Assembly (NCBI RefSeq): GCF_039542905.1
Contig: NZ_BAABIS010000001.1
Span: forward strand, 3,658,001 to 3,722,000
Source: Kitasatospora terrestris
GTDB lineage: Bacteria > Actinomycetota > Actinomycetes > Streptomycetales > Streptomycetaceae
DNA length: 64,000 nt
Direction of reading: 5' to 3'
Shown here: in pieces, positions 43,396 through 51,681 of the stretch
Layout: each line of letters starts with the position of its first letter
Position numbering within the stretch: position 1 is the first letter of the stretch
The notes under the pieces: generated by a model
What the model was told of the DNA's origin: nothing
What the model saw: only the letters and a program-made list of their open reading frames with translations
Database searches by the model: none
Position numbers and translations under genes: made by a program

Positions 43396-43428
43396 CGCCG
43401 TCCGGCCGCTCCCCCCGGCCGGACGGCG
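43396..43428 (+). terminator. Hairpin between the two rodlins
   Basis: A perfect 13-bp GC stem (CGCCGTCCGGCCG with CGGCCGGACGGCG) and loop CTCCCCC lie midway between the rodlin genes. It could end the first transcript or set differential levels of the two. Confidence 0.6.
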
Positions 43429-43498
43429 ACCCGCCCGGTTCGCGCCACGAGTCGGGCCCCCGCTCCACCTCCATCAGATCCGAAAAGGAACTCCAGAG

Positions 43499-43843
43499 AT
43501 GATCAAGAAGGCTCTCGCCGCCGCCGGTATCGCCGCCGCCGGCCTCACCTTCGCCACCTCTCCCGCGATGGCGATCGCCGACTCCGACGGCTCCGCCACC
43601 TCGCTCCAGGGCAACGGCGGCACCAACGCCACCGGCACCCAGGGCAACCACAGCCCCAACACCCACACCCTGGACAACCCGAACCTCTGCCTGCCGGAGG
43701 TCCACAACATCGCCGTCGCCGTCATCGGCGCCGCGGTGCCGATCGAGGTCAAGGCTCTGAACAACAACCCGGAGCAGACCTGCGTCGTCGGCCAGAACAC
43801 CGTGGGCAGCGGCGACGGTGGCGTCAGCCACCTGATCGGCTGA
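43499..43843 (+). CDS. Rodlin protein
   Basis: A 114-residue secreted rodlin, same length and layout as its upstream copy: a signal peptide to about residue 27 (ATSPAMA), then the rodlin domain (DSDGSATSLQGNGGTNATGT, DNPNLCLPEVHNIAVAVIGA) and the ending GSGDGGVSHLIG. No BldN-type promoter is evident in the 149-bp gap, so it may depend on read-through from the first rodlin. Products of such pairs form rodlets together. Confidence 0.93.
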   Translation: MIKKALAAAGIAAAGLTFATSPAMAIADSDGSATSLQGNGGTNATGTQGNHSPNTHTLDNPNLCLPEVHNIAVAVIGAAVPIEVKALNNNPEQTCVVGQNTVGSGDGGVSHLIG

Positions 43844-44051
43844 TCACCTACCGGTTGATCTGATCGACGCTCCACAGACGGCCGCCGGGTTCGGGGGGAT
43901 CCACTCCCCGGGCCCGGCGGTTTTCACGTCCGCGCCCGATCCCGTCCGTTCGGGTGAGAGGCCGCGGCGGCGGCGCGTGCTCCGCTCCGGCGGGCCCGCC
44001 GTGTGATCACGTGTAGTGACAGTCTTTCACCAGAGAGGATCACTGATTCTG

Positions 44052-44312
44052 ATGAAGAGCATGCTGGGCAAGGCCGTTCTGACCTCGGTCGTCGCGCTCG
44101 CGGCGATCGGCGTCGCCGCTCCCGCCTACGCCCACGTGGCGACCGGCGGCGGGCAGGAGGGCGTGGCCACCGCGGACGAGCCCTTCGTCGCGGGCCACTG
44201 GGCCGGCTTCGCCGAGACCAGCCACATCTTCGCGGCCGGCCACGGCTGGGGCTGGGCGACCTCCACCGCGGTCGGTGGCGGCCAGGAGGGCATCGTCGTC
44301 ATCGACGACTGA
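44052..44312 (+). CDS. Small secreted protein, unrecognised, next to rodlins
   Basis: An 86-residue protein with a signal peptide (LTSVVALAAIGVAAPAYA, to about residue 27). The mature 58 residues hold two copies of a GGGQEG(V/I) element, one at each end, flanking a Trp/His/Gly/Phe-rich middle (FVAGHWAGFAETSHIFAAGH, GWGWATS). There are no cysteines and it ends IVVIDD. I know no family for it. The ATG at 44052 starts a good signal peptide, but GAGAGG lies 13 bp upstream, so an upstream non-ATG start is possible. Location suggests a surface role. Confidence 0.7.
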   Translation: MKSMLGKAVLTSVVALAAIGVAAPAYAHVATGGGQEGVATADEPFVAGHWAGFAETSHIFAAGHGWGWATSTAVGGGQEGIVVIDD

Positions 44313-44313
44313 T

Positions 44314-44381
44314 CCCCGCGTCGCACGGGGGAGGGCCGGGACACCGATCGGTGTCCCGGCCCTCCCCCGTGCGACGCGGGG
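44314..44381. terminator. 68-bp perfect palindrome (bidirectional terminator)
   Basis: Two 34-base arms meet with no spacer at 44347/44348 and pair perfectly (outer bases CCCCGCGTCGCACGG, centre ACACCGATCGGTGT). It fills the gap between the convergent small secreted protein gene and hemB, whose stop is 4 bp away. Confidence 0.85.
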
Positions 44382-44384
44382 GTG

Positions 44385-45365
44385 CTACCCGATCATCCGG
44401 GCGGCCTCGACCGCCCAGTAGGTGAGGATCTGCTCGGCGCCCGCGCGGCGGATCGAGGTGAGGGTCTCCAGGATGGTCCGCTCCCGCTCGATCCAGCCGT
44501 TGGCGGCCGCCGCCTCGACCATCGCGTACTCGCCGGAGATCTGGTACGCGGCCACCGGGACCGGCGAACGGTCGGCGACCTGGCGCAGCACGTCCAGGTA
44601 CAGCATGGCCGGCTTCACCATCACCAGGTCTGCGCCCTCGGCGAGGTCCAGCTCCAGCTCGCGGAGCGCCTCGCGGGCGTTCGCCGGATCCTGCTGGTAG
44701 CTCTTGCGGTCGCCCTTGAGCGAGGAGTTGACCGCCTCGCGGAACGGGCCGTACAGCGCCGACGCGTACTTCGCGGTGTACGCGAGGACGGCGACGTCCT
44801 GGTGGCCGGCCTCCTCCAACGCCCGCCGGATCACGCCGATCTGACCGTCCATCATGCCGGACGGGCCGACCATGTGGACGCCCGCCTCGGCCTGGACGAC
44901 CGCCATCTCGGCGTAGCGGGCCAGGGTGGCGTCGTTGTCGACGCTGCCGTCCTCGGCGAGCACGCCGCAGTGGCCGTGGTCGGTGAACTCGTCCAGGCAC
45001 AGGTCGGCCATCACCACGAGCTCGTCGCCGACCTCGGCGACCACGTCGCGGATCGCCCGCTGCAGGATGCCGTCGGGGTTGGTGCCCTCGGAGCCGACCG
45101 CGTCCTTGAGCTCGGGCAGCCCGAACAGCATGATGCCGCCGACCCCCGCCTCCGCCGCCTCGACGGCGGCCCGCCGCAGGCTGTCCCGGGTGTGCTGGAC
45201 CACGCCCGGCATGGAGCCGATCGGGTTCGGCTCGCTGATGTCCTCCCGGACGAACGCGGGCAGGATCAGCTCCGCCGGGTGCACCCTGGTCTCCGCGACC
45301 AGCCGGCGCACGGCGGGGGTCGTCCGCAGGCGGCGCGGACGGACGGACGGGAATTCGGCAGGCAT
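44385..45365 (-). CDS. hemB: Porphobilinogen synthase HemB
   Basis: A 326-residue (beta/alpha)8 enzyme that condenses two 5-aminolevulinates. The two active-site lysines lie in [15 protein letters not shown] and [11 protein letters not shown]. The metal loop reads [16 protein letters not shown]: two of the three zinc cysteines remain while the middle one is Asp, so the site is intermediate between zinc and magnesium types. The start has GGAG upstream. It is 38 bp downstream of the hemD/cobA fusion and ends the heme operon. Confidence 0.95.
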   Translation of the reverse strand: MPAEFPSVRPRRLRTTPAVRRLVAETRVHPAELILPAFVREDISEPNPIGSMPGVVQHTRDSLRRAAVEAAEAGVGGIMLFGLPELKDAVGSEGTNPDGILQRAIRDVVAEVGDELVVMADLCLDEFTDHGHCGVLAEDGSVDNDATLARYAEMAVVQAEAGVHMVGPSGMMDGQIGVIRRALEEAGHQDVAVLAYTAKYASALYGPFREAVNSSLKGDRKSYQQDPANAREALRELELDLAEGADLVMVKPAMLYLDVLRQVADRSPVPVAAYQISGEYAMVEAAAANGWIERERTILETLTSIRRAGAEQILTYWAVEAARMIG

Positions 45366-45403
45366 GGGATCTCCGAGTGATCGGTCACGCCCCTGACGGG
45401 GCG

Positions 45404-47026
45404 CTACCTCGCGGCCTTGCGGCGGGAGCCGGGACGGCGCTCGCTGGGACGGTAGACCGGTTCGCCGGCGGCGGTCGCGGTGTCGCGGCGCTTGGCCCCG
45501 AAGTCTGCCAGAGCCTGCGCGAGCGCCGAGGCCGACGGGGCCGGGGCCATCACGTCGACCCGCAGGCCGTGCTCCTCGGCGGTCTTCGCGGTGGCCGGCC
45601 CGATGCAGGCGATCACGGTGACGTTGTGCGGCTTGCCGGCGATGCCGACCAGGTTCCGCACGGTGGACGACGAGGTGAACAGCACCGCGTCGAAGCCGCC
45701 GCCCTTGATCGCCTCGCGGGTCTCGGCCGGCGGCGGCGAGGCGCGCACGGTCCGGTACGCGGTCACGTCGTCGACCTCCCAGCCGAGGTCGACCAGGCCG
45801 GCGACCAGGGTCTCGGTGGCGATGTCGGCGCGCGGCAGCAGGACGCGGTCGATCGGGTCGAAGACCGGGTCGTACGGCGGCCAGTCCTCCAGCAGGCCGG
45901 CGGCGGACTGCTCGCCGCTGGGCACCAGGTCCGGCTTGACGCCGAAGTCGACCAGGGCCTGCGCGGTGGTCTCGCCGACCGCGGCGACCTTGATGCCGGC
46001 GAAGGCGCGGGCGTCGAGCCCGTACTCCTCGAACTTCTCCCGGACCGCCTTGACGGCGTTGACCGAGGTGAAGGCGATCCACTCGTACCGGCCGGTGACC
46101 AGGCCCTTGATGGCGCGCTCCATCTGCTGCGGGGTGCGCGGGGGCTCCACCGCGATGGTGGGCACCTCCTGCGGCACCGCGCCGTACGAGCGCAGTTGCT
46201 CGGACAGGCCGTGGGCCTGCTCCTTGGTGCGCGGGACGAGGACGTTCCAGCCGAACAGCGGCTTGGTCTCGAACCACGAGTGCGAGGCGCGGTGGGCGAC
46301 CTGCTCGCCCACCACGGCTATCACCGGCGTCGCCGGGTCGACCGGGGCCGAGACCGGCGAGGGCAGCACCCGGGCGGCCTTGAGGTCGGCGGCGATGGTG
46401 GCCAGCGTGGAGGTGAAGGTGCGCTGGCGGGTGGTGGTGCCGGAGAGCGTCGCCGACAGCGCCGCGTCGGGCTTGCGGCCGCACGCCACCAGCGCGTTGG
46501 CGGTGGCGGGCAGCTGGCCCAGGGTGGTGCGGACGACCAGGGTGGTCTCGGCGGCGCCGAGGTCGACCGGCTGGCCGGCCAGCAGCGCGCCCGCGTCGAC
46601 GAAGCGCAGGTCGGCGCCGTGGCCGCCGCGCAGCGGGACGCCCGCGTAGGCGGGCACGCCGACCGACTGGGCGACGCCCGGGATCAGCTCGAACGGGATG
46701 CCGGCCGAGGCGCAGCAGAGCATCTCGTCGGCGGCGCAGCCGTCCAGGCCGGGGTCGCCGTCGATGGTGCGGACCACGTGCTTGCCGGCCCGGACGGCGT
46801 CCGCGACCAGCTCGGCGACGTCGAGGGCGGGGTCCTCGGCGGGGTGGTGGACGGTCACGCCGGCCGGGCAGTGGGTGCGCACGGCGGCGGCGGTCATCGG
46901 GTCGGCGATCAGCACGTCCGCGGTGGAGAGCACGTCGACCGCGCGGAGGGTGAGCAGCCCGGGGTCGCCGGGACCGGCACCCAGGAAGGAGCAGCGGCCG
47001 GCAGCCGGAACAGGATTAGCGGTCAT
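45404..47026 (-). CDS. Fused uroporphyrinogen-III methyltransferase/uroporphyrinogen-III synthase
   Basis: A 540-residue two-domain protein common in actinomycetes. Residues about 10-250 form a SUMT/CobA-like tetrapyrrole methylase ([20 protein letters not shown] and [13 protein letters not shown]). Residues about 265-515 form HemD ([47 protein letters not shown]). It closes the ring to uroporphyrinogen III and may start the siroheme/B12 branch, though the methylase half of such fusions is not always active. It overlaps the hemC stop by 4 bp. Confidence 0.92.
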   Translation of the reverse strand: MTANPVPAAGRCSFLGAGPGDPGLLTLRAVDVLSTADVLIADPMTAAAVRTHCPAGVTVHHPAEDPALDVAELVADAVRAGKHVVRTIDGDPGLDGCAADEMLCCASAGIPFELIPGVAQSVGVPAYAGVPLRGGHGADLRFVDAGALLAGQPVDLGAAETTLVVRTTLGQLPATANALVACGRKPDAALSATLSGTTTRQRTFTSTLATIAADLKAARVLPSPVSAPVDPATPVIAVVGEQVAHRASHSWFETKPLFGWNVLVPRTKEQAHGLSEQLRSYGAVPQEVPTIAVEPPRTPQQMERAIKGLVTGRYEWIAFTSVNAVKAVREKFEEYGLDARAFAGIKVAAVGETTAQALVDFGVKPDLVPSGEQSAAGLLEDWPPYDPVFDPIDRVLLPRADIATETLVAGLVDLGWEVDDVTAYRTVRASPPPAETREAIKGGGFDAVLFTSSSTVRNLVGIAGKPHNVTVIACIGPATAKTAEEHGLRVDVMAPAPSASALAQALADFGAKRRDTATAAGEPVYRPSERRPGSRRKAAR

Positions 47027-48042
47027 CGAACTCGCTCCCCCATCAGGTCGGCCGCGCCGGATGCGAGCAGCCGGGCGGCGAGGGCGCGGCCCAGGGCGGC
47101 GGCCTGCTCCTCGGCGGCCCCGTCCTGGACGATCGGGCCGTTGGCGGTCATCTTCAGCAGGGTGGCGCCGTCGACGGTGCCGACCACGCCCTCCAGCCGC
47201 AGCTCGGTTCCGGTCCAGCCGGCCAGCGCGGCGACGGGCGCCGAGCAGCCGGCCTCCAGGGCGGCGAGCAGGGCCCGCTCGGCGACCACGGCGGCCCGGG
47301 TGGGCAGGTGGTCGAGGGCGGCGAGCCGCCGGGCGAGCGCGGGGTCGACGCACTCGACGGCGAGGGCGCCCTGGCCGGGGGCCGGGAGCATCAGCTCGGG
47401 GTCGAGGTGCTCGGTGATCTCGGTGGAGCGGCCGAGGCGGTTGAGGCCGGCGGTGGCGAGCACCACCGCGTCCAGTTCGCCCTTGGTGACGTAGCCGATC
47501 CGGGTGTCGACGTTGCCGCGGATCGGGACGGTCTCGATCGCGGCGCCGTTGGCGGCGGCCCAGGCGTTGAGCTGGGCCATCCGGCGCGGGGAGCCGGTGC
47601 CGATCCGGGCGGGGTGCCCGGCGAGCTTCTCGACGAGCTGCTCCAGGGCGAGGCCGTCGCGGGCGACCAGGGCGTCGCGGACGTCCTCGCGCTGGGGGAC
47701 GGCAGCCAGCAGCAGCCCGGCGGGGGCGGCGGTGGGCAGGTCCTTGAGCGAGTGGACGGCGAGGTCGATCCGGCCTTCGAGGAGCGCGTCGCGCAGGGCG
47801 GAGACGAAGACGCCGGTGCCGCCGATCTGCGCGAGGGCCTCGCGGGAGGTGTCGCCGTAGGTGGTGATCTCGACCAGCTCGACGGGGCGGCCGGTGAGCC
47901 GGGTCACCTCCCGGGCGACCATGCCGGACTGGGCCATGGCGAGTGCGCTGCGGCGCGTGCCGAGCCGCAGGGGCGTCACTGACTCTTGACCGTTCATGAG
48001 GGGATCGTCCTGGTCGTGCTGGTGGGCGGACTGGTGGTTCAT
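47023..48042 (-). CDS. hemC: Hydroxymethylbilane synthase HemC
   Basis: A 339-residue porphobilinogen deaminase that builds the linear tetrapyrrole on its own dipyrromethane cofactor. Typical stretches are LRLGTRRSALAMAQSG, VHSLKDLPTAAP and the cofactor cysteine in EAGCSAPVAALAG. The start at 48042 gives an extra His/Asp-rich tail and overlaps the hemA stop by 4 bp (ATGA); an ATG at 47997 directly at the domain is the alternative. Coupled on both sides within the rex-hemACD operon. Confidence 0.94.
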   Translation of the reverse strand: MNHQSAHQHDQDDPLMNGQESVTPLRLGTRRSALAMAQSGMVAREVTRLTGRPVELVEITTYGDTSREALAQIGGTGVFVSALRDALLEGRIDLAVHSLKDLPTAAPAGLLLAAVPQREDVRDALVARDGLALEQLVEKLAGHPARIGTGSPRRMAQLNAWAAANGAAIETVPIRGNVDTRIGYVTKGELDAVVLATAGLNRLGRSTEITEHLDPELMLPAPGQGALAVECVDPALARRLAALDHLPTRAAVVAERALLAALEAGCSAPVAALAGWTGTELRLEGVVGTVDGATLLKMTANGPIVQDGAAEEQAAALGRALAARLLASGAADLMGERVR

Positions 48043-49439
48043 CTGGCTGCCCCGGTGGGGACGGCGCCGGACTGGGCGGCGGGGCCCCTGCTCATTTCGG
48101 GAAGGGCCCCCGCCGGGATCGACGTCCCGGCCTGACTGCCGACCGGGGTGCCGGAGACAGCCTGCACTGCCGCGGGGTCCAAGTCGAACAGTTCGCGCAG
48201 CGCCTCCGCGTAGGAGGCTCCGCCGGGCTCGGCGGCGAGCTGCTTGACCTTGACGGTCGGCGCGTGGAGGAGCTTGTCGACCACCCGCCGGACGGTCTGG
48301 GCGATCTCCGCGCGGGAGCGCTCGTCCAGGTCGGGGAGGCGGGACTCGAGCCGGCCGAGCTCGCCGGCGACCACGTCGGAGGCCATCGAGCGGAGCGCGA
48401 CCACGGTCGGGGCGATCCGGGCGGCGCGCTGGGCCTGGCCGAAGGCGGTGACCTCGTCGGCGACGATCCGGGTGACCGCGTCCACGTCGCCGGCGCCGGG
48501 GGCGGCGGCGTGCGCGTGGGAGAGGCTCTCCAGGTCGACCAGCAGGGCGCCGGGCAGGCCGTGGACGGCGTGGTCGACGTCGCGCGGCATGGCGAGGTCG
48601 AGGAAGGCAAGCGGGGTCCGGGCGGTGCGCTGGGCGATCGCGGCGGCCACCTCGGTGGCGCTGATCACGGTGCCGGCCGCGCCGGTGCAGGAGACCACCA
48701 GGTCGACGTCGGCGAGCGCCTCGGGGACCTTCGCGAAGTCCAGCGTCCGGGCGCCGCCGCCGAGGATCTCGGCCAGCCGCTCGGCGCGGACGGCCGTCCG
48801 GTTGGCGATCAGCAGGTCCTGCACGCCGGCCCGGGCCAGGGTGGCGGCGGCCAGCGAGCTCATCGAGCCGGCGCCGACCACCAGGGCGCGCTTGCCGGCG
48901 ATCTCGCCGGCCCCGGCGGCGACCTGCTCCAGGCCGAAGGTGACCAGGGACTGGCCGGCCCGGTCGATGCCGGTCTCGCTGTGGGCGCGCTTGCCGACCC
49001 GCAGGGCCTGCTGGAACAGCTCGTTGAGGCCGCGGCCGGCGGTGTGCTCGTCCTGCGCCTTGGCGAGCGCGTCGCGCAGCTGGCCGAGGATCTGGCCCTC
49101 GCCGACGACCATCGAGTCCAGGCCGCAGGCCACCGAGAAGAGGTGGTGGACGGCGCGGTCCTCGTAGTGGACGTACAGGTGCGGGGTGAGCTCCTCCAGG
49201 TCGACGCCGCTGCGGGCGGCGAGCAGCTGGGAGAGCTCGGCGACGCCGGCGTGGAACTTGTCCACGTCCGCGTAGAGCTCGATCCGGTTGCAGGTGTTGA
49301 CCAGGGCGGCCTCGGCGACCGTCGCGCTGGCGGCGGCGTCGTGCAGCAGGCGCGTCGGGGTCTCGCCGGTGAGCGCGGCGCGCTCCAGCACGCCGACCGG
49401 CGCGGTCCGGTGGCTCAGCCCGACCACGAGCAGACTCAT
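48039..49439 (-). CDS. hemA: Glutamyl-tRNA reductase HemA
   Basis: A 466-residue NADPH-dependent reductase that makes glutamate-1-semialdehyde from glutamyl-tRNA, the committed step for heme. The catalytic cysteine is Cys50 in NTCNRIELY, and the NADPH domain carries LVVGAGSMSSLAAA. The C-terminal 40 residues beyond the dimerisation helix are Pro/Gly-rich. It lies downstream of rex, so its output should follow the NADH/NAD+ state. A short open frame overlaps its start (49436-49513). Confidence 0.95.
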   Translation of the reverse strand: MSLLVVGLSHRTAPVGVLERAALTGETPTRLLHDAAASATVAEAALVNTCNRIELYADVDKFHAGVAELSQLLAARSGVDLEELTPHLYVHYEDRAVHHLFSVACGLDSMVVGEGQILGQLRDALAKAQDEHTAGRGLNELFQQALRVGKRAHSETGIDRAGQSLVTFGLEQVAAGAGEIAGKRALVVGAGSMSSLAAATLARAGVQDLLIANRTAVRAERLAEILGGGARTLDFAKVPEALADVDLVVSCTGAAGTVISATEVAAAIAQRTARTPLAFLDLAMPRDVDHAVHGLPGALLVDLESLSHAHAAAPGAGDVDAVTRIVADEVTAFGQAQRAARIAPTVVALRSMASDVVAGELGRLESRLPDLDERSRAEIAQTVRRVVDKLLHAPTVKVKQLAAEPGGASYAEALRELFDLDPAAVQAVSGTPVGSQAGTSIPAGALPEMSRGPAAQSGAVPTGAAR

Positions 49440-49513
49440 GCCCCCACCTCGCTTCGCTCGGTGGTGGCTCCGCCACTCACAGCGCTGATGGTTCGCTCGC
49501 TTCGCTCGCTCAC
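49436..49513 (-). CDS. Possible 25-codon leader ORF coupled to hemA
   Basis: A GTG with AGGGGGG about 4 bp upstream opens a 25-residue frame (VSERSERTISAVSGGATTER, then SEVGA) that ends with TGA overlapping the hemA ATG (ATGA). It contains two copies of GAGCGAAGCGAG, a repeat I have seen described in other Streptomyces intergenic regions. It could couple hemA translation to rex read-through, or be chance coding of a repeat. Confidence 0.3.
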   Translation of the reverse strand: MSERSERTISAVSGGATTERSEVGA

Positions 49514-49545
49514 GTGCCCCCCTGCTGCGATACAGGAATTGTGCT

Positions 49546-50409
49546 TCACGCCGGCATCACCGCGGAGATGTCGCCGTCCGGTCCCTTGCCCGACTTGCCC
49601 TTGCCCGCGTCGGACTTGGCCGTACCGCCCGCGGCGCGGCGCAGTTTGGCCGCGGCGGCGCGGACCGGGCCGGGGGCGCGGTCGAGGACGGAGTCGCCGG
49701 AGGTCGGCTCGTCGCCGGCCTTGCGCTGCTCGTGGAAGGCGAGGATCTGCAGCTCTATCGACAGGTCGACCTTGCGCACGTCGACGCCGTCGGGGACGGT
49801 CAGGACGGTCGGGGCGAAGTTCAGGATGCTGGTCACACCGGCCTCCACCAGGCGGTCGCAGACCTGCTGGGCGGCGCCGGGCGGCGTGGTGATCACGCCG
49901 ATCGACACGTGCTGGGAGGCCACGATCTCCTCCAGCTCGTCCATGTGCCGCACCGGGAGTCCGGCTGCGGTGCTGCCGACCACGGCCGGGTCGGCGTCCA
50001 GCAGGGCGGCTACCCGGAAGCCGCGGGAGGCGAAACCGCCGTAGTTGGCGAGCGCGTGGCCGAGGTTCCCGATGCCGACGATGACGACCGGCCAGTCCTG
50101 GGTGAGGCCGAGCTCGCGGGAGATCTGGTACACGAGGTACTCGACGTCGTAGCCGACGCCGCGGGTGCCGTACGAGCCGAGGTAGGAGAAGTCCTTGCGC
50201 AGCTTGGCGGAGTTCACGCCGGCGGCGGCGGCCAGCTCCTCGGAGGAGACGGTGGGCACCGAGCGCTCCGACAGGGCGGTCAGCGCCCGGAGGTACAGCG
50301 GCAGCCGGGCCACGGTCGCCTCCGGGATGCCCCGGGCACGCGAGGGTCGGCGCGCGGCGCCCGAGTCGGGCGTCTGCGGAGAGCTGGGTGAGGGTCGGCC
50401 GATTGCCAC
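49546..50409 (-). CDS. rex: Redox-sensing transcriptional repressor Rex
   Basis: A 287-residue Rex: an N-terminal winged helix (VSSEELAAAAGVNSAKLRKD, then FSYLGSYGTRGVGY) and a Rossmann domain that senses NADH (VVIVGIGNLGHALANYGG). High NADH releases it from DNA. The GTG at 50409 has AGGAG upstream. The C-terminal 50 residues are basic and disordered, longer than in Bacillus Rex. A Rex operator lies 47 bp upstream, so it represses itself and the following hemACD genes. Confidence 0.95.
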   Translation of the reverse strand: MAIGRPSPSSPQTPDSGAARRPSRARGIPEATVARLPLYLRALTALSERSVPTVSSEELAAAAGVNSAKLRKDFSYLGSYGTRGVGYDVEYLVYQISRELGLTQDWPVVIVGIGNLGHALANYGGFASRGFRVAALLDADPAVVGSTAAGLPVRHMDELEEIVASQHVSIGVITTPPGAAQQVCDRLVEAGVTSILNFAPTVLTVPDGVDVRKVDLSIELQILAFHEQRKAGDEPTSGDSVLDRAPGPVRAAAAKLRRAAGGTAKSDAGKGKSGKGPDGDISAVMPA

Positions 50410-50455
50410 GGTGCTCCTGTGGGTGAAGCTGGGCTTGGACAGCCAGGCTATGCGT

Positions 50456-50473
50456 TTGTGAACGTGTGCACAA
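50456..50473. promoter_or_regulatory. Rex operator upstream of rex-hemACD
   Basis: TTGTGAACGTGTGCACAA fits the Rex consensus TTGTGAANNNNTTCACAA with a single mismatch in the right arm, 47 bp upstream of the rex GTG. It is the expected autoregulatory site. Confidence 0.8.
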
Positions 50474-50510
50474 AGATGGTGTCCGATTTGTCCCTGCACA
50501 GTGACACGCA

Positions 50511-51188
50511 TCACTCGCCACCGGCCGTGCTCGCCAGCCGGCCCGCCGGCCCGGCACCGGGCAGCCACGGCCCGGCCGGCAGCGCCCTGCTCAGCACCGG
50601 GACCTGCCCCTCGCCGTCGAGCGACCGGGCCCGGCCCAGCCGCGGCCACGGCACCGCGGCCGCCACCGGCAGTTCGGCGGGCGGGCCCGCCTGCGCGTCC
50701 AGGCAGTGCCGCAGCAGGCCCGCGGCGGCCCGCGCGTCACCGAGCGCGGTGTGCGCCGGGTACCAGCCCAGGCCGGCCGCCCGGACGCACGCGGCCAGGC
50801 CCCAGCCGCCCGCCTCGGGCAGCAGCTCGCGGGCCAGCCGCATGGTGCACAGCAGCGGGACGGCGGGCAGCACCACCCCGATCCGGGCGAACTCCCGGTC
50901 CAGGAAGGCGTGGTCGCAGGTCACGTGGTGGCCGACCAGCACCCGGCCGGCCAGCAGGTCCAGCAGCTCCGGGGCCAGCTCGCGGAAGCGCGGGGCGCCG
51001 ACCACGTCCTCCTGCGCTATCCGGTGCACGTGGGTCGGGCCCACCGGCCCCAGCGGGTCGACCAGCGAGGAGAACTCGCCCTCCGGCCGCAGCCCGGCGT
51101 CCAGCAGGACGACGGCGATCTCGACCACCCGGTGGCGCCACGGGCTACGGCCGGTGGCCTCGACGTCGACGACGGCATAGCCGGGCAT
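50511..51188 (-). CDS. 3'-5' exonuclease (DnaQ-like, DEDDh)
   Basis: A 225-residue exonuclease of the DNA polymerase III epsilon superfamily. The DEDDh residues are visible: VDVEATG (Exo I), HHVTCDHAFLDREFARIG (Exo II) and HTALGDARA (Exo III, with catalytic His). There is no fused helicase or GIY-YIG domain. It may act in repair or RNA trimming. The start at 51188 has GAGGAGGG upstream. It is divergent from nothing and lies upstream of rex on the same strand. Confidence 0.87.
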   Translation of the reverse strand: MPGYAVVDVEATGRSPWRHRVVEIAVVLLDAGLRPEGEFSSLVDPLGPVGPTHVHRIAQEDVVGAPRFRELAPELLDLLAGRVLVGHHVTCDHAFLDREFARIGVVLPAVPLLCTMRLARELLPEAGGWGLAACVRAAGLGWYPAHTALGDARAAAGLLRHCLDAQAGPPAELPVAAAVPWPRLGRARSLDGEGQVPVLSRALPAGPWLPGAGPAGRLASTAGGE

Positions 51189-51312
51189 CGCGCCCTCCTC
51201 TGCAGGCAGCCCCCGGCGGACAACAAACGGGTTAGATCGTAAGCCCACCATTCAGGAAGTCGTAAGGATCCCGTCAGCTTCGTGAGCAACCCCACTCCGG
51301 GGGCCGGGCCGG

Positions 51313-51585
51313 CTAGGCGCCGAGGGCGGTGCGCAGGCGCTTCTCGTCGACCCGCCAGAAGTCGTGCTGGCGGCCGTCGACCAGGGTGACCGGGATCTGC
51401 TCCCAGTACTTCTCGTACAGCTCCTCGTCGGCCAGGATGTCCTTCTCCTCGAAGGAGGCGCCCAGCTCCCCGGTCACCTTGAGGATCACCGCACGGGCCT
51501 CGTCGCACAGGTGGCAGCCCGGCTTGCCGATCAGCGTCACGGTGGACTCGGCCGGGTTCTTCTTCTCACGTCGCAGCAGGCTCAC
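51313..51585 (-). CDS. Glutaredoxin-like protein
   Basis: A 90-residue thioredoxin-fold protein with the redox motif GCHLCDEA near residue 23 and the cis-proline region QIPVTLVDG. It belongs to the DUF836/glutaredoxin-like group that in actinomycetes presumably works with mycothiol. It lies between the exonuclease gene and the divergent HAD phosphatase gene. The substrate is unknown. Confidence 0.88.
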   Translation of the reverse strand: MSLLRREKKNPAESTVTLIGKPGCHLCDEARAVILKVTGELGASFEEKDILADEELYEKYWEQIPVTLVDGRQHDFWRVDEKRLRTALGA

Positions 51586-51681
51586 CGCCCCATTCTGCCC
51601 GCCCGGCCGCCGTGCACCGTTAACCCCGCCTGCACGCCGCCGTCACGGGATCCACCCGCCCGGCTGGCTATGCTCGGTGCC

